Below, piece after piece: positions 34,464-42,187 of a stretch of DNA of 64,000 nt. Both the position numbers and the translations under genes were made by a program. The DNA is from Accumulibacter jenkinsii (lineage in GTDB: Bacteria; Pseudomonadota; Gammaproteobacteria; Burkholderiales; Rhodocyclaceae), in assembly GCA_036625225.1 (NCBI GenBank), contig JAZKUF010000005.1, forward strand, positions 1 to 64,000, given 5' to 3'. The notes under the pieces are model-generated. The model did no database searches, was not told the DNA's origin, and was given only the letters and a program-made list of their open reading frames with translations. The stretch's first letter is position 1. Each line of letters opens with the position of its first letter.

Positions 34464-35194
34464 GGCTCAAGGGAATGTGGCGTGCTATGGGGGCCAGTGT
34501 TCGAGGCCCAGAACATCGCAAGGATGGTCGCCCCAACCAGGATGCCTGGTTGAGTCGCCGCTCATGCGGAACTGCGCTCGTGGTCGTCTGCGATGGGCTG
34601 GGGAGTCGCCCGCACTCTGCGGCCGGCTCGCGCGCGGCATGCCGCGCTGTCGCTGACGCTGTTCGCCACTGGGCCGATGGTAGTGACGCCCAGCCGGAAC
34701 TTCTACTGCGGCTGATCCACGCGCTGTGGAACATGCGCGTGCACCAGACTGGCCGCGACGAGAGCGCGACGACTTGCTTGTTCGCCGTCGTGACGAAGGA
34801 CAGACGTCTGCTGCTTGCGCAACTCGGTGATGGCTTGGTGATGCTGCAGACGCCAAAGGGGACTATAACGCTCGAACCGCCCGCCGAGCGCTTCGGAAGC
34901 GCAACAACGGGCTTGGGCATCGCCTCCGATGTTCGCGAGTGGAGGCTCCACCTCGAGCCTAACTTCACGGGGGCTGCGTCGATACTTCTCGCCACCGATG
35001 GCGTGGCCGACGACCTTCTGCCGGAGAAGCGCGCAGGCTTCATGGACTTCCTCGTCACGAACTACGGGCCCCGCCCCGCTACGGCGAGAACCCGCGCCAT
35101 CGCGAAGGAGCTTCTTGACTGGCCGACACCTCGGCATCGCGACGACAAGACGGTGGCCGTGCTCTGGAACGACGCCACGATGGAGGGCTCCTAA
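34460..35194 (+). CDS. PP2C-type protein serine/threonine phosphatase
   Basis: A 244-residue PPM/PP2C phosphatase starting at a GTG that overlaps the vWA stop; an ATG at 34475 is an alternative. Metal-site residues are visible: Asp28 in RPNQDAWL, Asp45 in VVVCDGLGS, Asp124 in AQLGDGL, Asp180 in LATDGVADDL and Asp229 in HRDDKTVAVL. It should remove phosphates placed by the kinase encoded next (TAATG overlap) on the vWA protein, the kinase itself or a DNA-processing partner. Cytoplasmic, no membrane segment. Confidence 0.92.
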   Translation: MRLKGMWRAMGASVRGPEHRKDGRPNQDAWLSRRSCGTALVVVCDGLGSRPHSAAGSRAACRAVADAVRHWADGSDAQPELLLRLIHALWNMRVHQTGRDESATTCLFAVVTKDRRLLLAQLGDGLVMLQTPKGTITLEPPAERFGSATTGLGIASDVREWRLHLEPNFTGAASILLATDGVADDLLPEKRAGFMDFLVTNYGPRPATARTRAIAKELLDWPTPRHRDDKTVAVLWNDATMEGS

Positions 35195-36669
35195 TGAGTG
35201 ACTTTCCAAGTACCATTGTTGACGACGACGGCAATGTCCACCACCTATTGAAACAGCCGCTCGGACGAGGTGGCCAAGGCGTCGTGCTCCGCACGCGTAG
35301 CCCGCACATCGCCGTGAAGCTCATCGGTGTGGTAGAAGACGCCCCGACCGCGCCTGAAGCCCAATCGTCCCAGAAGCTCTGGGACCAACTCACCAAGGCC
35401 CCCGGCATCGCGCTCTCGCACGACGCGCAGAAGCACACCGCGCTTCGACGTCGGCTAGAGGATGTGCGCGCGCTGCCGCTGCCCCGGCTTCACCTCGCGC
35501 AGCCCCTGTCGATGCTGCGCGACCACGTCGGATACACGATGCGCTTGCTCACAGGCATGGTGCCGATGAGGATCCTCATCGCCGAACCAGGGACATTGAA
35601 TCTCGGCGAGTTTTACCAATCGTCCGGAGGCCTCAGGCGCCGGCTCGAGCTGCTCGCCAACACGGCGGACCTGCTCGCGCGCCTTCACGCCGTGCCGCTG
35701 GTTTACGCCGACGTCTCGCCGAACAACGTGTTCATCTCGGATACGGCCGAGGCGAGCGAGGTCTGGCTGATCGACCTCGATAATCTCGACTATCTCTCCG
35801 TGAACGCGCCCGGGATATTCACGCCTGGCTTCGGTGCGCCAGAGGTCGTGACGCGCCGCGCAGGGGTCTCGACCCTCTCCGACTCCTACTCCTTCGCCGT
35901 CCTCGCGTTCTGGGTCCTCACACAGCAGCACCCGTTTCTTGGCGACTACGTCGAGGAGGGCGGATGGGATGACGACGGCGACCAGGATCGCGAGCAACTC
36001 GCGTTTCGCGGCGAGCTACCGTGGATCGAAGACAGCGCGGACGACTCCAACCGCACTAATAAAGGGGTCGCGCGCCACCTCGTGCTCTCGATACCCCTTA
36101 AAGAGCTGTTCCAGCGAACCTTTGAAGCTGGTCGAAAAGATCGTCTGGCGCGACCGAGCATGGCCGAGTGGGCCGAGGCGCTCCGTTGTGCAGCCGATCG
36201 CGTCGTCTCTTGCAGGAGCTGCGACTCTTCGTTCGATGTGACCGCTCGCAAGTGTCCGTTTTGCACGGCGAGTCCTAGCCCGTCGTTCATCCACATGCAG
36301 GTGAACCGTTGGGACCCCGAGTTCGACGACGCGGCCGGGGCATCTGCGGTCAGCACCCGCGGCGCCGTCTGGCACAAGATGATCGACGTCATGAAGGACA
36401 GCGTTGTGCTCCGTCATGTTGTCGAGCCTGTTCTCGCAGACAGAGATGACGCGCCGGTCCTCCGCGTGCGAGTCTTGCGGAGCGGCATCGCCATCGAAGC
36501 TCTAGCGAACCAAGAGGTCCACGTGGTCCTTGGAGGCCGCATGCTGCGCATGGGGGCCGAGATCAAACTGCCACTGCCCAAGGCTGGAAACGAAGCGATT
36601 CTTCACTTCGGCCCGCTGGACCGCCCCCACCGCATGGCTGTCCTCCGGCTCTATGCGGAGGAAACGTGA
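35194..36669 (+). CDS. Protein kinase with C-terminal zinc ribbon (TerY-P type)
   Basis: A 491-residue protein. The kinase domain spans about 15-335: Gly loop GRGGQG at 24-29, Lys42 in IAVKLI, a catalytic loop written YADVSPNNV (Asp173, Asn178) in place of HRD, IDLDNLD (Asp194 or 196) in place of DFG, and APE at 215-217. A CxxC...CxxC zinc ribbon follows at Cys340, 343, 354 and 357. The C-terminal 130 residues are beta-rich and may be an FHA-like or other recognition module (LRVRVLRSGIAIEALANQEV). This domain order is that of the TerY-P triad kinase. It overlaps both neighbours, showing tight coupling with the phosphatase and the helicase. Confidence 0.9.
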   Translation: MSDFPSTIVDDDGNVHHLLKQPLGRGGQGVVLRTRSPHIAVKLIGVVEDAPTAPEAQSSQKLWDQLTKAPGIALSHDAQKHTALRRRLEDVRALPLPRLHLAQPLSMLRDHVGYTMRLLTGMVPMRILIAEPGTLNLGEFYQSSGGLRRRLELLANTADLLARLHAVPLVYADVSPNNVFISDTAEASEVWLIDLDNLDYLSVNAPGIFTPGFGAPEVVTRRAGVSTLSDSYSFAVLAFWVLTQQHPFLGDYVEEGGWDDDGDQDREQLAFRGELPWIEDSADDSNRTNKGVARHLVLSIPLKELFQRTFEAGRKDRLARPSMAEWAEALRCAADRVVSCRSCDSSFDVTARKCPFCTASPSPSFIHMQVNRWDPEFDDAAGASAVSTRGAVWHKMIDVMKDSVVLRHVVEPVLADRDDAPVLRVRVLRSGIAIEALANQEVHVVLGGRMLRMGAEIKLPLPKAGNEAILHFGPLDRPHRMAVLRLYAEET

Positions 36670-39600
36670 AGATCGAACAGGTTCCCTACGGCCAGATTGA
36701 GAGCATTCGACTTAGGTGGACGTCGGCGAGTGGGACGCTTCCAAGCTCAGTCGTGCCTGGTGCCGAGGCGGTGCTTCAGTTCTCTGAGCGCGAGGCGCAG
36801 GTGACGCTTCGGATTGGTGGAGATGTCTTGGGCATTCAAGGCGATGGTCGAAAGCATGAGGTCCTGCTCGCCGACCTATGCACGCGGCACTTGCCTCGTC
36901 TGGCTTGGGTCGTCAATGCAGCAGCCCAAGTTATCACGTTGCAGGTCCACACGTTCCTGCGAACCCTGACGCTGCCGCCGATTGAACTCGGCGTCGACGA
37001 GAAGGTGCTGGACGCGCTGGCGCGGATCGACCGTAGGCTCGCCTCGCCGGAGCGTGCGCTGCAATGGCTGGAGGAGCAGTTCCTGCTCGACGGAGAGAGC
37101 GGCAGGCGAGGGTTTGCGACGGCGGAGTCCAAAACCGGTGTCTTCGCGCTCTTTGGCCGGACGACGCGGGCGTTCATTCGGGGGGTGAAGCGCTCGGGCT
37201 CCACCGAGGGTCTGCTCGTCGATCGCGTCGCTCGCGGGCGCGGTCAGGGCGGAGAACAGCTCGCTCTGGTGTCGGGGGATGTACGGTTTATCGATGCAAC
37301 TGTCGCGGGGGAGCTCCGCGCCGATGCAGCAGCTCAGCTTTCGTCTCTGGTCACTGCTGGGTCGAGCTTCTTGGACCTGTGGAGCCGCTACGGAGCGATG
37401 GAGAACGAAGCGGCGTTGCGCAGGGCGCGGAGGGCTGGTTGGCTCAAGTACGAACACGTCGAGTCGCTCCCGGACGGACGGTATCGCTTCTCGCTCGCGA
37501 ACGACTGCACCCTCGAGGATGCGGACCAGTTCAAGCGCACGCTCACCGAGGAGCAAGGGCTCGGCGTCGAAGCCGTCGGCGAGGTCCCCGAGGTGCTCAC
37601 GCGCGAGATGTCGTGGGCCGAGTATGACCAGCCTCGCCCGAAGGACGCTCCGTCGCCTAGGACCTTCGACGGACACGTGGAACTCCACCGGCGAGATCGC
37701 ACTATTACGCTGGTCCAGCGGCAGAGCGACGAGGGCACTCCGCCGGACACAGGGGCGCTGGTCGTCTCCCTGCATGGAGACAAAACGCGGCTGAAGCGCC
37801 GGTCTGAGGCCGAAAACGCCATCCGTGGAAACACCAACCCGATGCCCCAACTCCGATATCTGTTGGAAGGGCTGGAGGTTCCGGTCCCTCGCTGTGGCGA
37901 CATCAAGCCCGTGACGCCCAACGTGAGGCGGAAGGTGTTCGGGACGCGCAGCCCCACGCCGACGCAGGAGAAGGCGCTTTGGGTTGCACTCAATACGCCG
38001 GACATCGCGCTAATCCAAGGCCCGCCGGGCACAGGAAAGACGACAGTCATTGTCGCCCTCGTTGAGCGGCTTCAAGAGGTCTGGGACACGCAGGACGGCG
38101 TCCAGGGCCGTCTACTGCTGAGCGGCTTCCAGCACGACGCTGTCGAGAACGCGATTCAGCGCATGAACGTGAACGGACTCCCTCCCATCAAGTTCGGCGG
38201 TCGAGCGAACAACGCCGAGGATGCGGACAGTGTCGACGTGACGATCGACAGGTGGTCCGGCGAACGCAGCGCGGAGATTCGCAAGAACCTCCCGCCACAG
38301 CCCGCTTCAGTTCTGAAGAAGGAGCTCTCCGAGCTGGTGCAGGGCTATTTTCTGGCGCCGGGCACGCTCGAACACACGGCGTCCTTGCTTCAAAGTGTCG
38401 CGACACGCGTCCATGGCGCGGTGCCCGCAGCGCTCGTCGACCGCATCGTCGCGCTTGCACGAGAGCTGTTCGAGCGTGCGCGAGCGGCACGCGGTGGAGA
38501 CCCGGACCACGAGCGCCTCGTCCGCTGCGTGCGCGGTCTGCGCTGCGACGTGCGTTCCTTCGCCGATGATGGAGCACGAAATGCTGTCCGGCTCGATCGC
38601 GAGTTTGCCCGCTCAGGGCGTAGAGGCGAGCAAGCGAAGACGCTGCTCGAGACTGCCTCGCGATGGAGCGGGACTGGGATCCCTCCGTTCCTCGACGACC
38701 TTCGCGTGCTTCGCCGACGGCTGTTGCTTGATCTACTCCCTCCTGATCGCACCGAGGACACCATCCCGCGCGTTCGCACCGATGTCCTCGAGTTGCTGAG
38801 CGAGGTGCGTGATCACCTCGAGCAGTGTCAGAACACGACGCGAGACGCGGCAAACGAGGCGACGTGGAGGTTCCTCTCGGCGCTCGAAGGGGAGCCAGAG
38901 GCCGTCAAGTTCGCCGTCATCTCGTACACATCGGTGTTCGCTGCGACCTGCCAGCAGTCGGCAAGGCAGGAGCTTGCAACGCTCAAGGGCTCCGAGGGCT
39001 ACGACACCGTCGTCGTGGATGAGGCCGCGCGCGCGATGCCGCTCGACCTTTTCATCCCAATGGCCCGCGCAAGGCGACGGATCGTGCTCGTAGGCGACCA
39101 CCGTCAGCTCCCTCACATTCTCGACCAAGAGCTTGAGCGCGAACTCGAGGAGGCGCTGTCAGATGGCAAAAGCGCGGGAGAACGCACGGGCGAAATGCTG
39201 AAAGAGAGCCTCTTCGAGCGACTCTTCAAGGATCTCGGGGATCGAGAGAAGCGCGACAGAATCCCTCGCGTGGTCACCCTCGACGAGCAGTACCGCATGC
39301 ACCCGGTGCTGGGGCAGTTCGTCAGCGACCAGTTCTACAAACCGCACGGCGAGGCCTTCAGGTCGCCCCTTCCTGCTTCGAACTTCGTTCACTCGCTGCC
39401 CGGCCATGGCGGACCGGCATCGTGGCTCAATGTGCCGCACAAACTTGGCCCTGAGCGTAATGGACAAAGCAAGTCGCGTCCTGTCGAGGCGCAGGCTATC
39501 GTTGCAGAGTTGAAGCGGCTCATGGATTCGACGGAGGGCCGCGAACTTACCTTCGGCGTGATCTCCTTCTACAAGCAGCAGGTCAAGGTGATCGAGGATG

Positions 39601-39962
39601 CGCTCGTGGAAGCCGGGATCGTCGCTCGAACGGACGAGACGACGGAGATCGTTGTCCCCTACCGGGAGTTGCCGTTCCCCAATGGTCGCGTCGCGGAGCG
39701 CCTCCGGTTCGGCACCGTCGACGCTTTCCAGGGCATGGAGTTCGATGTCGTGTTCCTCTCGATGGTCCGCAGCAATCCCCGCAGGGTCTTCGGGCACGTC
39801 ACCTCTCCGAACCGTCTCTGCGTGGCGATGAGCCGTCAGAAGCGGCTCCTGATCGTTGCAGGCGACGACGGCATGCTCCGCGCGGACAATGCGCCGAAGG
39901 CGATCAGCCCCCTGGTCGAGTTCTACAAGTTGAGCGAGGTGCGCGATGCCGCCCGTGTTTGA
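36666..39962 (+). CDS. Superfamily 1 helicase (Dna2/Upf1-like, AAA_11/AAA_12)
   Basis: A 1098-residue protein starting at GTG within GTGA overlap. The first 410 residues have no recognised domain. The helicase core begins at motif Q-like TPTQEKAL and continues with Walker A GPPGTGKT at 452-459, Walker B VVDEAARA near 785, motif III GDHRQLP, motif IV DEQYRMHP near 873-880, and motifs V/VI TVDAFQGMEFDVV and VAMSRQKRLLIV. A long insertion (about 500-760) separates motifs Ia and II. Enzymes of this class translocate 5' to 3' on DNA or RNA. It is probably the nucleic-acid motor of the operon and a possible substrate of the kinase. Confidence 0.92.
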   Translation: MKIEQVPYGQIESIRLRWTSASGTLPSSVVPGAEAVLQFSEREAQVTLRIGGDVLGIQGDGRKHEVLLADLCTRHLPRLAWVVNAAAQVITLQVHTFLRTLTLPPIELGVDEKVLDALARIDRRLASPERALQWLEEQFLLDGESGRRGFATAESKTGVFALFGRTTRAFIRGVKRSGSTEGLLVDRVARGRGQGGEQLALVSGDVRFIDATVAGELRADAAAQLSSLVTAGSSFLDLWSRYGAMENEAALRRARRAGWLKYEHVESLPDGRYRFSLANDCTLEDADQFKRTLTEEQGLGVEAVGEVPEVLTREMSWAEYDQPRPKDAPSPRTFDGHVELHRRDRTITLVQRQSDEGTPPDTGALVVSLHGDKTRLKRRSEAENAIRGNTNPMPQLRYLLEGLEVPVPRCGDIKPVTPNVRRKVFGTRSPTPTQEKALWVALNTPDIALIQGPPGTGKTTVIVALVERLQEVWDTQDGVQGRLLLSGFQHDAVENAIQRMNVNGLPPIKFGGRANNAEDADSVDVTIDRWSGERSAEIRKNLPPQPASVLKKELSELVQGYFLAPGTLEHTASLLQSVATRVHGAVPAALVDRIVALARELFERARAARGGDPDHERLVRCVRGLRCDVRSFADDGARNAVRLDREFARSGRRGEQAKTLLETASRWSGTGIPPFLDDLRVLRRRLLLDLLPPDRTEDTIPRVRTDVLELLSEVRDHLEQCQNTTRDAANEATWRFLSALEGEPEAVKFAVISYTSVFAATCQQSARQELATLKGSEGYDTVVVDEAARAMPLDLFIPMARARRRIVLVGDHRQLPHILDQELERELEEALSDGKSAGERTGEMLKESLFERLFKDLGDREKRDRIPRVVTLDEQYRMHPVLGQFVSDQFYKPHGEAFRSPLPASNFVHSLPGHGGPASWLNVPHKLGPERNGQSKSRPVEAQAIVAELKRLMDSTEGRELTFGVISFYKQQVKVIEDALVEAGIVARTDETTEIVVPYRELPFPNGRVAERLRFGTVDAFQGMEFDVVFLSMVRSNPRRVFGHVTSPNRLCVAMSRQKRLLIVAGDDGMLRADNAPKAISPLVEFYKLSEVRDAARV

Positions 39963-42171
39963 TCGCACGACGCCGGTCGTGGATTTCGGCGCCACGTCGT
40001 TGCCGTTCAAGCGCGGGGCTCGTCGATGGCTGGTGTGGCCCGCGCTCGCGTACAAGGTCCTTCTTCCGTCTCGGGGCAACCCGCCGTTCAACGTACTTCA
40101 GCGCGCCGCGCTCGACATGTGTCGAGCGGGGGTCCGGGACGCCGAGGAGATCTCGCGCCGCCTCTCGCTCCATTTGGACTTGGTCGCTTTCGTGATCGAG
40201 CAACTCGTCACCATCGGCATGCTCGATGAGGCGCGCGTACCGACGCACCGGGCGCTGCGCCTGATGAACGAGGAGGACGAACCCAGTGAGTTGGAGGACG
40301 CCGGCTACGTCTTCGTCGATGTGGTTGATGGGAGACGCGTCTGGCCGCGCGTCCACCGAGGAGGCCTACCAATCGTCGAGGCTGAGTTCGAGCAGTCCAA
40401 GGCCAAGTTCCAGCGGGGCACCCTGGGCCACCCGGAGGATGTCTTCGCCAACGTAGTGTGGCCAGAAACCGGGGCACGGTCTATCGCGCCGAGCGCGTAC
40501 GAGGCGCAGAAGTCTGCCCGACATCACGCTCGCCGATTGCGCGCCTTCCGACGTGAGGTCTCTCCCGGCGGAGGCTCCGGGGGAGCCCTAGATACTCTCA
40601 AGGCTGGAGGGCTACGTGTCGTCGATGTGGAGCCGGAGCCCATTTTCGTGGCGGCCTGTGTGTTTCTGCCGAAGGATGTGCGGCAGCGCTCCTGGTTGAT
40701 CACGGATCCCTTGGGGCTCGGTGTCAGCGACGTGCTTCGGGCCGGGGTGACCAAGCTCGCCAAGGAAGGGAAGTACGGCCTCGCGGAGTTGCTGAAAAAG
40801 GTCGCAGGCGACGCTTGGCACGTCGATGAGGGAGATCTCGCACTGTACTTGGCTGAGGCTAAGCAAGCCGCTACCGAGCGCGTCGCCCGTCGCCTCGGCG
40901 AGGCCGCGAGGCTGCTCCCCCCCGATGCACTGGCACGTCTCGCCGATGCCGACGTGCGCCTCGAAGGAGTGCAGACGGCCAAGCCAATCGAAGACTTCCT
41001 CGGCAATGCGTACGCGGCCCTTGAGAGCGTATTTGGCTGGCTGGTGTCGCTCTTCCCGGACCCGAGCCTCTTCTCAGTGCTAGGTAACAACGCGCCCGAG
41101 AACGCGACGCTACTCCGACGAATCGCTGATCAGGTCGGCTTCGCTGCCTCACAGCGCATACTGCCTCTCCTGAGCGTCACCCGTGGCATCGTGAAGGGGG
41201 CGATCTGTTTCGGCAACAAGACCTTCCCGGGCCGACTGGCTGCGACGCTGCTGGCGGCGCAGCGCAACGGAGACCACCCGCTCGCCACTTTGGCCGCGCG
41301 CGAGCCCGACGCGCTGGAGTTCTTCGCTGAGATGGGAAAGCGCAGAATCGACGCCTCGCACGACACCTCGGCGGTCCCGAGCGTCGAGATCGCGGTCGAG
41401 ATGAAGGACCGCTTGTTCGCGGTCCTACGGGCGCTGGTTGGTGCTGGTCCAGTGGACGTGGAGACCGACGCACAGGCGCCATCATGGGGGGGCGACCTGC
41501 TTCTGCGCGTCCGAGCGCGGGCTGAACAGGCCTCCGAGGGGTATCCAGGGCTCGTTGAACGTCCCGATCTGCGTGCGCGCGTGATCGAAATGCACCACGC
41601 AGCGCTGCTCGTGAAGTTGCTCGCAGGGTCCGCAGCCACGTCCTCGGAAAAGTTGCTCGCAGGGTCCGCAGCCACGTCCTCGGAAACCTTGAGTACGCGG
41701 GCTCGCGACGCTGTTGTGGCTCTCACCATCGCGATGGAGGCGACCTTCGCAGCGATCGAAGCAGAGGCTTCGACGCCATCCGAGGTCGCGCAGACGATCT
41801 CGGATGACCGGGAGCGAAACGCGACGCTCCTAGCGTCTGCGGCCGTCGCGGTCGGCTTCGAGGTCGAAACGTCGGGGCAACTCCCCAAGGCTCTTACCCA
41901 CGCAAAAGCTAACCGTATGCGGCGGGCTGCGCAGGGTCAGAGGGAGACGTTGTCGGCGCGCGTTGCTGTCCAGTTGTTTGCAGCGCACATGAAGGCAGAC
42001 CATCCGCTCCGCGAGGTCGCGAAGCGGCTTCCCTCCTTGCTTCGGGACGTGGGTCGCATCGTCGATGCCCGCGGGCATGGAGATGATGTCGTCGTCACGG
42101 CATCCGAAGTCGCCGAGATCGAGACGATGGTTGCAAACGACATTCGGACGATGCTCGAAGCGATTGATTAA
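39946..42171 (+). CDS. Operon protein of unknown function with N-terminal winged-helix-like region
   Basis: A 741-residue protein overlapping the helicase gene by 17 bp. Residues about 45-95 look like a winged helix (LQRAALDMCRAGVRDAEEIS, then LDLVAFVIEQLVTIGMLD). The remainder is helical, rich in Ala, Arg and acidic residues, without a motif I can name. A perfect 12-residue tandem duplication (KLLAGSAATSSE) occurs at 557-580. Lack of a catalytic signature and its place between a helicase and an McrB-like ATPase suggest a structural, DNA-binding or adaptor role. Intact frame. Confidence 0.75.
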   Translation: MPPVFDRTTPVVDFGATSLPFKRGARRWLVWPALAYKVLLPSRGNPPFNVLQRAALDMCRAGVRDAEEISRRLSLHLDLVAFVIEQLVTIGMLDEARVPTHRALRLMNEEDEPSELEDAGYVFVDVVDGRRVWPRVHRGGLPIVEAEFEQSKAKFQRGTLGHPEDVFANVVWPETGARSIAPSAYEAQKSARHHARRLRAFRREVSPGGGSGGALDTLKAGGLRVVDVEPEPIFVAACVFLPKDVRQRSWLITDPLGLGVSDVLRAGVTKLAKEGKYGLAELLKKVAGDAWHVDEGDLALYLAEAKQAATERVARRLGEAARLLPPDALARLADADVRLEGVQTAKPIEDFLGNAYAALESVFGWLVSLFPDPSLFSVLGNNAPENATLLRRIADQVGFAASQRILPLLSVTRGIVKGAICFGNKTFPGRLAATLLAAQRNGDHPLATLAAREPDALEFFAEMGKRRIDASHDTSAVPSVEIAVEMKDRLFAVLRALVGAGPVDVETDAQAPSWGGDLLLRVRARAEQASEGYPGLVERPDLRARVIEMHHAALLVKLLAGSAATSSEKLLAGSAATSSETLSTRARDAVVALTIAMEATFAAIEAEASTPSEVAQTISDDRERNATLLASAAVAVGFEVETSGQLPKALTHAKANRMRRAAQGQRETLSARVAVQLFAAHMKADHPLREVAKRLPSLLRDVGRIVDARGHGDDVVVTASEVAEIETMVANDIRTMLEAID
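41614..41685 (+). repeat. Perfect 36-bp tandem duplication inside the 741-aa gene
   Basis: Two identical 36-bp units (41614-41649 and 41650-41685) encode KLLAGSAATSSE twice and keep the frame. Exact identity points to a recent slippage event. Confidence 0.95.
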
Positions 42172-42187
42172 GGAGAAATCGAAGACC

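Noticed and set aside
39159..40091. 310-codon minus-strand frame across the helicase/741-aa junction
   Set aside because: Shadow of two well-supported + strand genes.
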